Made by a program: the position numbers and the translations under genes. 36,372 nucleotides of DNA from Bacteroidota bacterium (GTDB taxonomy: Bacteria; Bacteroidota; Bacteroidia; Flavobacteriales_F; PHOS-HE28): contig JAFDZE010000063.1 in the NCBI GenBank assembly GCA_018267155.1, positions 1-36,372 of the forward strand, written 5' to 3'. The notes under the pieces are model-generated. The model had not been told where the DNA came from. It worked only from the letters and a program-made list of their open reading frames with translations, and ran no database searches. Of this stretch, positions 26,101-33,902 are shown in pieces (the stretch's first letter is position 1; every line of letters begins with the position of its first letter).

Positions 26101-26169
26101 CTTCACCTGGGCCGAGCTCGTCACCACGAACAGTGCGGTACACGCTGAAAGGAACTGGCGGCCGATCAT
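23116..26169 (-). CDS. Exported tandem amidohydrolase: inactive-looking N-half, active-looking C-half
   Basis: 1017 aa with an N-terminal signal peptide (MIGRQFLSACTALFVVTSSAQ). Two amidohydrolase units are fused. The first (residues ~30-440) has IAFTHATVHPAPGEVIADG and LGVLKPGMLANLII but reads GIIEPYEPLG in place of HxH and FCFTGNGLKE in place of the final Asp. The second (from ~545) is complete: His634-x-His636 in DEHSHIA, His804 in CHSYVQSE, His830 in FTHVLEGYK and Asp884 in NSDDAEMG, then MGSVETGKDADIVLWNTDP. The C-unit resembles imidazolonepropionase-like secreted amidohydrolases; the substrate is unknown. It starts 9 bases after a TACATTCG -7 element and overlaps the next gene. Confidence 0.88.
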   Translation of the reverse strand: MIGRQFLSACTALFVVTSSAQVKPPANGPADKARPVIAFTHATVHPAPGEVIADGTVLIQDDRIIATGPKVSIPVGAVIHDLRGMHMWPGIIEPYEPLGPGKKERDASVDRGDRHWNRAIRAGVRADELFVVDRDRQKALRAQGITTFITHRMDGIARGTGCAVLAAGRSPLEDMILPAASAHFSFRKGTSPDDYPSSLMGAIALLRQTLFDAEWYAAQGRLSEVDADLRALAGQRDLPLVFEASERNDVMRIARIAQEHGLVPIVKEAGDAYARLGDVLATKCPLIVPLALPEAYDVEDPFAALEVSLAKLKHWELAPTNAARIAEAGGSFCFTGNGLKEPGAMWEALRHMVRCGLDSSTAIAALTTVPAKFFRLDDRLGVLKPGMLANLIISSHHLLDPRNTIHETWVAGSRFTQQTVPLEDPRGTFTLNLRSDILKLKVTGEAASPKATVQRPDDSTRTTTAAITIERSSVSLLFDGGPFGMNGPVRLNGVIHERGGIWDGQGQLPGGDWAAWSAVRQAGKRDGALTGGPKEKNVLDSLWSAPVGQVWFPLGAYGVPMLPDTELLVFRNATVWTNGPQGILTDADVCISGGRILGVGRDLSVTALFAGRPPAVTEIDATGKHLTSGIIDEHSHIAIARGVNEGSQAVTSEVRIGDVIDPDDIDLYRQLAGGVTAAQLLHGSANPIGGQSALVKLRWGRNADDMRIEGAEGFIKFALGENVKRSHWGDGGRFPTTRMGVEQVMYDAFFRAKEYRDEIARAQAKRASKGGKGDHTGLVSAPRPDLELDAVVGILEGKRHITCHSYVQSEIAMLMHVADSMGFRVNTFTHVLEGYKVAELLAKHDANAATFSDWWAYKMEVMDAIPYNAALLHDQGVNTCINSDDAEMGRRLNQEAAKTMKYGGVPAEDAWKMVTLNPAKALHLDGRMGSVETGKDADIVLWNTDPLSIGAKAEMTFVDGVRRFDAKVDRELRAAIKAERERLISKMIAAKKAGAPVRKAEREGRGRWECGTIGEEP

Positions 26170-26178
26170 GAAGCGCGG

Positions 26179-26186
26179 CGAATGTA
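26179..26186 (-). promoter_or_regulatory. -7 element (TACATTCG) of the amidohydrolase operon
   Basis: Reads TACATTCG on the minus strand, 9 bases before ATG 26169. It is the same octamer as the two facing elements at the msbA-rbfA boundary. A short leader is predicted. Confidence 0.5.
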
Positions 26187-26305
26187 CCCTTCACCTCCGC
26201 TCAAGATGACATCCGGCCCGCTGGTGCGGAGGAGTCCGGATGGAATGCCACTGGCCATGCGCGTGTCCGACTTCCACTGACCCCGAAGCGGGCGGGTCCA
26301 CCGCC

Positions 26306-26313
26306 TACCTTTG
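26306..26313 (+). promoter_or_regulatory. -7 element (TACCTTTG) of the cytochrome-hflX operon
   Basis: Exact TAnnTTTG match, 21 bases before ATG 26335. A TTG start at 26311 lies inside the element and so cannot be used from this promoter; this favours ATG 26335. Confidence 0.55.
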
Positions 26314-26334
26314 GCGCGCTCCAACCTCGTGCCC

Positions 26335-26811
26335 ATGGCGGAAGCCAGCCTGCTCTCCCTTTTCCACAGCATCCTGCGCTGGCTCATCCTGCTCTCGGTG
26401 AGCGTGGCGGGTTTCGCAGCGCTGATCGGTTATTTGCGCAAGGCGCCCATCATCGTCTGGGAGCGCTCCGTCGCGATCATCGCCATGGTGCTCTGCCATG
26501 TGCAACTCGTGCTGGGTCTGGCCTTGTACGCCTTGCGGTTCAAATACTACGGGGAGTTGACCCCGAGCGGCCGGCAGTCATTCCTCGCACAGTCGGTGGT
26601 CCGCTTCTGGAAATTCGAGCACATCGGCATGATGATCCTGGCCATCGCGTTGGTGACCATGGGCCGCATGCTCAGCAAGCGTGCCAGGACCGAACCGGGC
26701 AAGCAGCTGCGCATCGCCATTTTCTACCTGTTGGGATTGATCATCATGCTGATGATGATCCCTTGGCCGTTCACCGGGGTCGGGCAGGCACAAGCGATCG
26801 GATGGTTCTGA
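26335..26811 (+). CDS. Four-helix membrane protein of the Bacteroidota 'cytochrome B' type
   Basis: 158 aa with four hydrophobic helices (about residues 8-32, 40-62, 92-112 and 128-148). Conserved histidines fall in helices or at their edges: SLFHSILRW, MVLCHVQLVLG and FWKFEHIGMM. The layout, including the final MMIPWPF, matches small Bacteroidota membrane proteins often labelled cytochrome B, although heme binding has not, to my knowledge, been shown. The next gene is a cytochrome c that overlaps by one base (TGATG), which supports an electron-transfer role. ATG 26335 is chosen because the TTG at 26311 sits within the promoter. Confidence 0.8.
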   Translation: MAEASLLSLFHSILRWLILLSVSVAGFAALIGYLRKAPIIVWERSVAIIAMVLCHVQLVLGLALYALRFKYYGELTPSGRQSFLAQSVVRFWKFEHIGMMILAIALVTMGRMLSKRARTEPGKQLRIAIFYLLGLIIMLMMIPWPFTGVGQAQAIGWF

Positions 26812-27140
26812 TGCGGAGAGGTGCCATTGTCCTGTGCATGGCCATCCTGGCGTGCGGTGGTGCGGGGGGTGATGCGCCCGGTACCGCATCCGAAGCGCCA
26901 CCTTCACAAGGTGAGATGCTCTTCAACACGCATTGCGCCACCTGCCACGGCCGCACCGGGGATCTCGGCATGAATGGCGCCAAGGACCTGGTGACGAGCA
27001 CGATCCCGCGCGACGAGGCCATCGCCGTGATCACCAGTGGCAGGGCCGGCATGATGGCGTACGGAACCATGCTCTCCAAGAAGGAGATCGCGGCCGTGAC
27101 CGACCATGTGCTCACCCTGCGTACGAAGTCCGCCCGATGA
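26811..27140 (+). CDS. Lipoprotein c-type cytochrome
   Basis: 109 aa. The signal sequence ends in the lipobox ILACGG with Cys15 as the lipidated residue, so it should face the periplasm on a membrane. One covalent heme site, Cys42-Ala-Thr-Cys45-His46, lies in a class I cytochrome c domain (GEMLFNTHCATCHG); a Met in GMMAYGTML is the likely sixth ligand. ATG 26811 overlaps the upstream stop; ATG 26802 is an in-frame alternative adding MVL. It overlaps hflX by four bases. Probably a small electron carrier paired with the preceding membrane protein. Confidence 0.92.
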   Translation: MRRGAIVLCMAILACGGAGGDAPGTASEAPPSQGEMLFNTHCATCHGRTGDLGMNGAKDLVTSTIPRDEAIAVITSGRAGMMAYGTMLSKKEIAAVTDHVLTLRTKSAR

Positions 27141-28399
27141 TCGACGTCAGGATCAGTGGCGCACAAGGTGAAACGGCGGTGCTCGTCGGACTCATCACCG
27201 CGCCCGATCGCGACCAGCCCGGGCAGTCCATCGAGCAGGTGACCGAGTACCTCGACGAGTTGGAGTTCCTGGCCACCACCGCCGACATCCGAACGCTGAA
27301 ACGCTTCACCCAGAAACTCCACAAGCCCGATGGCCGCACCTATGTAGGCAGCGGCAAGTTGATGGAGATCAAGATCTGGATGGAGGAGCACGGCGCGGAG
27401 ATGGCCATTTTCGATGATGAACTCACGCCCGCCCAGCAGCGCAACCTGGAGAAGGATCTGGGCAAACCGGTATTGGACCGTCCCCGCCTGATCCTGGACA
27501 TCTTCGCCCGGCGCGCCCGCACATCCCACGCCCGCACCCAAGTGGAACTGGCGCGGTACGAGTACATGCTGCCGCGACTCACCAAGCTCTGGACCCATTT
27601 GGAGCGCCAGCGCGGGGGTACCGGAACTCGCGGTGGTGCGGGCGAGAAGGAGATCGAGACCGACCGCCGACTGGTGCGCGACCGCATCGCGCTGCTCAAA
27701 GGCCAGTTGCGCGATATCGACAAGCAAATGGCCACCCAGCGCGGCAACCGGGGCAAACTTGTCCGTGTTGCGCTCGTGGGGTACACCAACGTGGGCAAAA
27801 GCACGCTCATGAACCTGCTGAGCAAGAGCGAGGTCTTCGCGGAGAACAAGCTCTTCGCCACGCTCGACACCACGGTGCGCAAAGTGGTGCTGGGCAACCT
27901 CCCATTCCTGCTGAGCGATACGGTGGGCTTCATCCGCAAGCTGCCGCACCAGCTGATCGAGAGCTTCAAGAGCACACTGGATGAAACGCGCGAGGCCGAT
28001 CTGCTGCTCCATGTGGTGGACATCAGCCATCATGCCTTCGAGGAACAATACATGACCGTGAAGCAGACGCTCAGCGGGATCGGTGCAGGGGACAAGCCCG
28101 TGATCACCGTGTTCAACAAGATCGACGCCTACCGACCCGACGCGTACGACCCGCATAGCCTCTCCCGCGACGGCGGGGACCTGTCGCCCAAGCGCTCCGG
28201 CCAGTTCACCCTGGAGGAACTCACCGAAACTTGGATGGCGCGCATGGCCGACGAGGAATGCGTCTTCATCAGCGCCGCCCAGCGCGCCAACATCGATGCG
28301 CTGCGCAAGCTGTTGTATCAGCGCGTGAAGGCCATCCATGTGGCGCGCTATCCGTACGAGAGCGACCTGCTGTTCAAGGACGAGTACCTGGAGCCTTGA
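27137..28399 (+). CDS. hflX: Ribosome-associated GTPase HflX
   Basis: 420 aa GTPase that binds 50S subunits and helps split or rescue stalled ribosomes. The N-terminal nucleotide-binding domain has FDDELTPAQQRNLEK and VLDRPRLILDIFARRARTSHA; a helical linker carries the glycine-rich RGGTGTRGGAGEKE; the G domain has P-loop GYTNVGKST near residues 215-223, DTVGFIRKLP (G3) and FNKIDAY (G4). A ~25-residue insert (YDPHSLSRDGGDLSPKRSG) follows G4. ATG 27137 overlaps the cytochrome stop (ATGA), so this translation factor is coupled to redox genes. Confidence 0.96.
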   Translation: MIDVRISGAQGETAVLVGLITAPDRDQPGQSIEQVTEYLDELEFLATTADIRTLKRFTQKLHKPDGRTYVGSGKLMEIKIWMEEHGAEMAIFDDELTPAQQRNLEKDLGKPVLDRPRLILDIFARRARTSHARTQVELARYEYMLPRLTKLWTHLERQRGGTGTRGGAGEKEIETDRRLVRDRIALLKGQLRDIDKQMATQRGNRGKLVRVALVGYTNVGKSTLMNLLSKSEVFAENKLFATLDTTVRKVVLGNLPFLLSDTVGFIRKLPHQLIESFKSTLDETREADLLLHVVDISHHAFEEQYMTVKQTLSGIGAGDKPVITVFNKIDAYRPDAYDPHSLSRDGGDLSPKRSGQFTLEELTETWMARMADEECVFISAAQRANIDALRKLLYQRVKAIHVARYPYESDLLFKDEYLEP

Positions 28400-28456
28400 G
28401 AAGCCCCGGCAAGGCCCGCGCATACACGGCCGTTCGCCCGCGTTACCGCTGAAGGA

Positions 28457-30727
28457 ATGGCCAAAAAACAAGCGTCCGGGAAGAAAGGGAAGAAGACCAG
28501 GGCCAGGGCGGGGACCAATTGGTTGAAGGTCGCGCTGGTCGTATTCGCGGTGCTGCTCATCGGCTTCTTCGGCTTCATGCAGGCCGTGCGAGCGGGCCTT
28601 TTCGGCAGGCTGCCCACCGAAGAGGAACTGCGATCCATCCGCCACGAACAGGCCACCCTGGTGCTCGCGGCCGATGGCTCACTCATCGGCAAGCTGTTCG
28701 CTGAGGACCGCACCAACGTGCGCTTCGAGGACTTGCCGCAACACCTCATCGATGCGCTCGTCAGCACCGAGGACGCGCGCTTTTTCAGCCATCAGGGCGT
28801 GGATGGAAGAAGTTATATGCGGGTATTTTTCCGGACCCTGCTCGGTGGCGATGCCAGTGGTGGCGGAGGGAGCACCATCAGCCAGCAGACGATCAAGAAC
28901 TTGTACGGACGCCAGAACCACGGCCTGCTCACTGTACCCGTGAACAAGATGAAGGAGGCCCTGGTCGCCCAACGACTCGAGCGTGTGCTCAGCAAGAACG
29001 ACGTGCTCACCCTCTACTTCAACTCGGTGCCCTTCGGGGAGAACGTCTTCGGCATCGAGGCCGCGGCACAACGGTTCTTCAACACCACCACGCGCCGACT
29101 CACCGTGGAGGAGAGTGCCGTGCTGGTGGGCATGCTGAAGGCGAACACCACGTACAACCCACGCCTCCATCCCGACCGATCACGCGACCGCCGCGACCAG
29201 GTCCTCACCCTGATGAAGGAGCACGGCCACCTCAGTCAGGCCGGCCTTGACAGCCTGAAGAACAGGCCCCTCGTACTGGACTATGAAGGCAACGATGCCT
29301 TCGACCTCTACGGCTACTTCAACGCACAGGTGGCGGCACAGGCCCGCACGATCCTGGCCGGAATTGAAAAAAGCACCGGAAGAACGTATGATATGTACAA
29401 GGATGGCCTGCGCATCACCACCACCATCGATCCCGCGCTCCAGGGAGCCGCGGAGCAGGCGCTGCACACCCAGCTCGCCACCATGCAGCAACGCCTCGAT
29501 CGCGAACTGCGCGCGGCCAAGGCCCGTGCCGCCTGGGAGAAACGCTACAAGCCGAAGGACCGCCGTTGGAAGACCAACGAACGCATCGTGTGCGGGCTGT
29601 ACGATCACGGTGGACGCCGGGTGGATACACTGAGCTACCGGGACAGCCTGTGGCACTACCACAAGATGCTGCACGGCGCCGTGCTCATGATGGAACCCGG
29701 GACCGGAGCCGTGCGCGCGTGGATCGGCGGGAACGACCACCGCTACCTGCCCTACGATCAGGTGCGGGCCCGACGCTCCGTGGCGAGTACCATCAAGCCG
29801 GCCGTGTACGCGGCCGCGATCGAACGGGGCCTGACGCCCTGCGACTACTTCAGCAACGAGAAGAAGACCTACGCCGCGTTCGACGACTGGGCCCCGGACA
29901 ACTTCGGGCACGATACCACCGGTGGGCAGGTGGCCATGTGGTACGCCCTGGCCCGCAGCATGAACCGGCCCACGGTAGACCTATACTTCCGGACCGGTAC
30001 GGATACACTGAGGCGCACCTTCGCCGCACTCGGTCTCCCCACCACCGATGTCGACAAACCCGCTGTGGCCCTCGGTGCGTCCAGCGTGGCGCTGGAAACG
30101 CTGGTCCCGGCGTATGGGGCCTTCGCCAACCGCGGCAAGCGGCTACCACCCCGGTTGATCACCCGGATCACCGATGCGCAGGGCAAGGTGATCCACGAGG
30201 CGAAGGCCCCCAAGCCCCTGCAGGCCCTCAAGGAGTCCACGGCGGCCGCGATCGCGGTCATGCTCCAGCGGGCGGTGAACGAGGGCACCGGCACCGCCCT
30301 GCGCACACGATACGGGCTCTCGGGTCCCTGGGCGGGCAAGACCGGCACCGCGCAGGACTACAGCGATGCCTGGTTCGTGGCCTTCACGCCGGGCCTGGTG
30401 ATCGGCACCCATGTGGGCGCTTTCGACCCGTCAGTACATTTTCAAAGTGCCCATGGTACCGGAGGCGCACTTGCCCTGCCTATCGCCGGGCAGGTGCTGC
30501 AACGGATCGAACGGAGGCCCGACCTGCGCGGGAAGTACGTGCGATCGTTCGACTGGGCCGATGCGTATGCGATCGACCTGGATTGCGACCCACGGCGGGA
30601 ACGTTCACCCTTCGGTGAATGGGTGAAGGATGTGTTCCGGCCGAAAGGCTCCCGAGCGGACAGCTTACCGGCCGCACCGAAGAAGGACAAGGGATTCTTC
30701 GACCGTTTGTTCAACCGGGAAGACTGA
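28457..30727 (+). CDS. Class A penicillin-binding protein (PBP1a type)
   Basis: 756 aa bifunctional peptidoglycan synthase anchored in the inner membrane by one helix (residues ~24-45, WLKVALVVFAVLLIGFFGFM) after a very basic tail (KKQASGKKGKKTRAR). The glycosyltransferase 51 domain has EDARFFSHQGVD near residue 105 and GGSTISQQTIKNLYG near 137. The transpeptidase has SVASTIKP (active Ser near 444), SMN near 500, and KTGTA near 628. AAGGA lies at the start codon. It follows hflX by 57 bases. It converges on the ABC exporter gene with a 58-base gap in which I see no terminator. Confidence 0.95.
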   Translation: MAKKQASGKKGKKTRARAGTNWLKVALVVFAVLLIGFFGFMQAVRAGLFGRLPTEEELRSIRHEQATLVLAADGSLIGKLFAEDRTNVRFEDLPQHLIDALVSTEDARFFSHQGVDGRSYMRVFFRTLLGGDASGGGGSTISQQTIKNLYGRQNHGLLTVPVNKMKEALVAQRLERVLSKNDVLTLYFNSVPFGENVFGIEAAAQRFFNTTTRRLTVEESAVLVGMLKANTTYNPRLHPDRSRDRRDQVLTLMKEHGHLSQAGLDSLKNRPLVLDYEGNDAFDLYGYFNAQVAAQARTILAGIEKSTGRTYDMYKDGLRITTTIDPALQGAAEQALHTQLATMQQRLDRELRAAKARAAWEKRYKPKDRRWKTNERIVCGLYDHGGRRVDTLSYRDSLWHYHKMLHGAVLMMEPGTGAVRAWIGGNDHRYLPYDQVRARRSVASTIKPAVYAAAIERGLTPCDYFSNEKKTYAAFDDWAPDNFGHDTTGGQVAMWYALARSMNRPTVDLYFRTGTDTLRRTFAALGLPTTDVDKPAVALGASSVALETLVPAYGAFANRGKRLPPRLITRITDAQGKVIHEAKAPKPLQALKESTAAAIAVMLQRAVNEGTGTALRTRYGLSGPWAGKTGTAQDYSDAWFVAFTPGLVIGTHVGAFDPSVHFQSAHGTGGALALPIAGQVLQRIERRPDLRGKYVRSFDWADAYAIDLDCDPRRERSPFGEWVKDVFRPKGSRADSLPAAPKKDKGFFDRLFNRED

Positions 30728-30785
30728 TCCCAACGGACGCGATCGCCGACCGCTGGGTGGCACCGCACGAACCGTTCCGTATGGA

Positions 30786-32609
30786 TCACTGCCCGAACGC
30801 CTGCATGTCGCACAGCTTGCGGTACTGCCCGCCCGCTGCGTACAGCTGATCATGCGTGCCACGCTCGATGATCCGGCCCTGGCCCATCACGCAGATCTCG
30901 TCGCAATGCTGGATCGTGCTCAGCCGGTGCGCGATCACCAGACTCGTACGGCCTTCGAGCATTTTGAAGAGCGCTTCCTGCACCAACCGCTCACTTTCGG
31001 TGTCCAGCGCGCTGGTGGCCTCGTCCAGGATCAGGATCGGCGGGTTCTTCAGCACAGCCCGTGCGATGGCCAGCCGTTGTTTCTGTCCGCCGCTCAAGCG
31101 GTTGCCACCGTCGCCGATGTTCGTCTGGTAGCCCTGTTCCAGTTGCGTGATGAAACCGTGCGCGTTGGCGATGCGGGCCGCCCGCTCGATGTCGGCCTGC
31201 GACACGCCCGGCGCGCCCAGGGCGATGTTGCCCGCCACGGTATCATTGAACAGGATGCTGTCCTGCGTCACGATGCCCATCAGCGCACGCAGGTCGCGGA
31301 TGCGCAGACCGCGGGTGTCCTTCCCGTCCATCAATACCGAACCTCCGGTAACGTCGTGGAAGCGCGGTAGCAGGTTCGCCAGGGTGGTCTTGCCGCCGCC
31401 GCTGGTGCCCACGAGTGCCACGCTGCGTCCCTTGGGCACAACGATGTTGATGTCCTGCAGCACAGGCGCGTTGTCGTACGCGAAGGAGACCTCCTTGAAT
31501 TCGACCTGATGATCGAAGGAATGCACCGCTTGCGCATCGGCCGCTTCCTTCACGGTGTTCTCCACCGCCAGCAGATCGAAGATGCGTTGGGCCGCCGCGC
31601 CACCCCGCGTTATCGCGCTCCAGCCCTGCGAGAAGCCTTTGATGGGAGCCAGCAGTTGCGAGAAGATGATGATGAAGCCCAGGAAGCTGTCGCCGCCCAA
31701 GCTGGGCTCCTGGCCCAGCACGAAGCTGCCACCGATGTAGGCGATGGCCGCCATCACCACCGCGCCCAGTGTTTCGCTCAGGGGCGATGCCAGGTCCTGC
31801 CGCCGCATCATGCTCACGTGGGCCCGCATCAATAGCTCGTTCTCGCGGGCGAAACGATGCTGCATGGCCGCCTCGCTGTTGAATGCTTTGATCACCCGGA
31901 TGCCCGTCAGGGTCTCTTCCACCCGCGCCAGCAGGTCCGCATCCTTCTCCTGCACCCGGGCGCTGCGCTTCTTCAGGCTGCGGCTCACCCGTGCGATCAG
32001 CAGGCCGCTCACGGGCAGCATCAGCAGCGAGATCCCCGTGAGGCCCGGACTCAAGGTCACCATCGTTCCCAGGAACATCAGCACGGCGATGGGCTCGCGG
32101 AAGACCATTTCGATGTACTGCATCACGGAGAACTCGATCACGTGCAGGTCGCTGGTCATCAGGGCCAGCAGGTCGCCTTTGCGCTCGTTGCTGTGGTAGC
32201 GCAAGGGCAGGTCCAGCAGCTTGCCGTACATCTGTTGGCGCAGGTCGTACACGATGTGGTTGCGGAAACGCGTGATCGCCAGCAGGGCCACGTACCGGAA
32301 CAGGTTCTTGCACGCGAAGAGGCCCACCACCAGAAGGCAGATGGTGAGCAGCGCGCCCATGTTGCCGTACACCTCGATCAGCCGGGTGAGGCCCCAGTTG
32401 AAGGTGCCCTCTAGTCCGTCCTTGGTCCACAGTTCCAGCGGGCGCTCGTGCACCGGCTTCACCTGCCCCAACAGCAGGCGGAGGAAGGGAATGAAGAGCA
32501 GCAGGGACAGCAGGTGGAACACCGTGGCCAGCAGGTTGAACAGCGCGTTCAACACCGCGAAGCGCCGGTACGGGCGGCCGATGCGGAGGATGCGCAGGAA
32601 CTGGTGCAT
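30786..32609 (-). CDS. MsbA-like ABC transporter, fused permease and ATPase
   Basis: 607 aa half-transporter of the lipid A / multidrug export class that works as a homodimer. Six-helix membrane domain (residues ~15-320), then an ATPase with Walker A GTSGGGKTTL, Q-loop VTQDSILF, signature LSGGQKQRL, Walker B ILILDEATSALD and the H-loop IAHRLS. The start ATG 32609 (MHQFLRILRIGRPYRR) is supported by a -7 element 11 bases upstream; the longer open frame to 32843 runs back over rbfA. The substrate cannot be told from the sequence; MsbA (lipid A flippase) is the likeliest essential role. Confidence 0.92.
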   Translation of the reverse strand: MHQFLRILRIGRPYRRFAVLNALFNLLATVFHLLSLLLFIPFLRLLLGQVKPVHERPLELWTKDGLEGTFNWGLTRLIEVYGNMGALLTICLLVVGLFACKNLFRYVALLAITRFRNHIVYDLRQQMYGKLLDLPLRYHSNERKGDLLALMTSDLHVIEFSVMQYIEMVFREPIAVLMFLGTMVTLSPGLTGISLLMLPVSGLLIARVSRSLKKRSARVQEKDADLLARVEETLTGIRVIKAFNSEAAMQHRFARENELLMRAHVSMMRRQDLASPLSETLGAVVMAAIAYIGGSFVLGQEPSLGGDSFLGFIIIFSQLLAPIKGFSQGWSAITRGGAAAQRIFDLLAVENTVKEAADAQAVHSFDHQVEFKEVSFAYDNAPVLQDINIVVPKGRSVALVGTSGGGKTTLANLLPRFHDVTGGSVLMDGKDTRGLRIRDLRALMGIVTQDSILFNDTVAGNIALGAPGVSQADIERAARIANAHGFITQLEQGYQTNIGDGGNRLSGGQKQRLAIARAVLKNPPILILDEATSALDTESERLVQEALFKMLEGRTSLVIAHRLSTIQHCDEICVMGQGRIIERGTHDQLYAAGGQYRKLCDMQAFGQ

Positions 32610-32619
32610 GGGGTCCGGT

Positions 32620-32659
32620 GCGAATGTAGGGGCATGGTTTTCCGCGCACCTACATTCGC
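32620..32659. promoter_or_regulatory. Divergent promoter pair built on an 11-bp inverted repeat
   Basis: GCGAATGTAGG (32620-32630) and CCTACATTCGC (32649-32659) are perfect inverted copies. Each contains the -7 octamer TACATTCG, one facing the ABC exporter (11 bases before its ATG) and one facing rbfA (6 bases before its ATG). The 55-base gap is thus two back-to-back promoters with minimal leaders; the symmetry could also be an operator. Confidence 0.55.
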
Positions 32660-32664
32660 GGCCC

Positions 32665-33006
32665 ATGGACAGTTTGCGCCAGAACAAGGTGAACAGCCTC
32701 CTGCTGAAGGAGATGGCGGCCATCCTCCAGACCGAGAGCCATCGCCTGCTGCCCGGTGGGCTCATCACCGTTACCGGCGTGCGGGTGAGCCCCGACCTCG
32801 GTGTGGCCCGTGTGTACGTGAGCCTCTTCCCGGTGAAGGACAAGGCCGCAGCGCTGGAGCGCGTACGCGAGGATGCCCATCACATGCGCGGCATGCTCGG
32901 GCGGCGCGTGGGCAAGCACATGCGCGTGATCCCCGAGATCCTCTTCTACCTGGATGATTCGCTCGACAAGGCCGAGGAGATCGACAAACTGCTGAAGGGG
33001 TCGTAG
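32665..33006 (+). CDS. rbfA: Ribosome-binding factor A
   Basis: 113 aa. KH-type protein needed for 16S rRNA 5' processing and 30S maturation. Start MDSLRQNKVNSLLLKEMAAIL; core ITVTGVRVSPDLGVARVYVSLF; end VIPEILFYLDDSLDKAEEIDKLL, all normal for RbfA. The start is fixed by the -7 box that ends 6 bases before ATG 32665. It is followed after one base by a methyltransferase gene. Confidence 0.95.
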   Translation: MDSLRQNKVNSLLLKEMAAILQTESHRLLPGGLITVTGVRVSPDLGVARVYVSLFPVKDKAAALERVREDAHHMRGMLGRRVGKHMRVIPEILFYLDDSLDKAEEIDKLLKGS

Positions 33007-33007
33007 G

Positions 33008-33817
33008 ATGCAGTACGACCCCGTCAAACGCCAGCTCGGTTCGGTCTTCAACCGATCGCCGCTGCTGCGCAAGTTCTTCTACGGTCTGCTGGACCTGCTG
33101 CTGCTGCGCGCCTGGCACATCCACAAGGAGTTGCGGGCGTGGGCGGTCGACAAGAAGGACCGCGCGCTCACCATTTACGATGCGGGCGCCGGCTACGGCC
33201 AGTACAGCTACTGGCTCAGTGGGCTATCTCCCCACTGGAGCATCTCCGCCGTGGATGTGAAGGAGGAGCAGGTGGCCGATTGCAACGCCTTCTTCCAACG
33301 CATCGGTCGTTCCCGGGTGACCTTCAGCGTGGATGACGTGACCACCCATGTGCGACCCGACACCTACGAACTGGTGGTGTGCGTGGACGTGATGGAGCAC
33401 ATCCTGGAGGACGAGCGCGCGCTGCGCTGTTACAGCACCAGCCTGAAGCCCGGCGGCATGCTCATCATCAGCACCCCCAGCGACCAGGGGGGCAGCGACG
33501 TGCATGGCGAAGGCGAGGGTTCCTTCATCGAGGAGCACGTGCGCGACGGGTACAATATCGACGACATCCGCGCCAAGTGCCTGCGCAACGGCTTCAGCAA
33601 GGTGGAGGCCCGCTACAGCTACGGCGCGCCCGGCAAGGTGAGCTGGAAGCTCAGCATGAAATGGCCCCTGCTGATGCTGAACGCCAGCAAGCTCTTCTTC
33701 ATCGTCCTGCCGCTCTACTACCTGATCGCCTATCCCATCGCGTACGTGCTCAACTGGTGCGATGTGGCCATGAAGCACACCACGGGAACCGGGCTCATTG
33801 TGAAGGCGTGGCGGTGA
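33008..33817 (+). CDS. Class I SAM-dependent methyltransferase
   Basis: 269 aa. Motif I YDAGAGYGQYSYWL (near residue 57), motif II ISAVDVKEEQ, and the post-motif VVCVDVMEHILEDE followed by LKPGGMLIISTPS define the Rossmann methyltransferase fold. A C-terminal hydrophobic stretch (LFFIVLPLYYLIAYPIAYVL) suggests membrane attachment, as in lipid or quinone methylating enzymes, but the substrate is unknown. It starts one base after rbfA and so should be on the same transcript. Confidence 0.88.
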   Translation: MQYDPVKRQLGSVFNRSPLLRKFFYGLLDLLLLRAWHIHKELRAWAVDKKDRALTIYDAGAGYGQYSYWLSGLSPHWSISAVDVKEEQVADCNAFFQRIGRSRVTFSVDDVTTHVRPDTYELVVCVDVMEHILEDERALRCYSTSLKPGGMLIISTPSDQGGSDVHGEGEGSFIEEHVRDGYNIDDIRAKCLRNGFSKVEARYSYGAPGKVSWKLSMKWPLLMLNASKLFFIVLPLYYLIAYPIAYVLNWCDVAMKHTTGTGLIVKAWR

Positions 33818-33902
33818 GGCACGCACCTCTCCAGCCTGTTGCGGAGCCAGCGTCGCGATCAGGATGCCATACAAACTCCTGATATCTAACAACATATCTC
33901 TC

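Noticed and set aside
28457-28486. Similar Lys/Ala/Ser-rich N-termini of the penicillin-binding protein and Gmd
   Set aside because: Low-complexity basic tails; not evidence of a shared origin.
26771-28645. 624-residue minus-strand open frame
   Set aside because: Antisense to the cytochrome c and hflX; the sense genes have clear motifs.
33884-33890. ATCTAAC as an attC-type core before the AAA_14 gene
   Set aside because: Fits RYYYAAC, but no matching GTTRRRY partner lies at attC distance, so the AAA_14 gene is not supported as a cassette.
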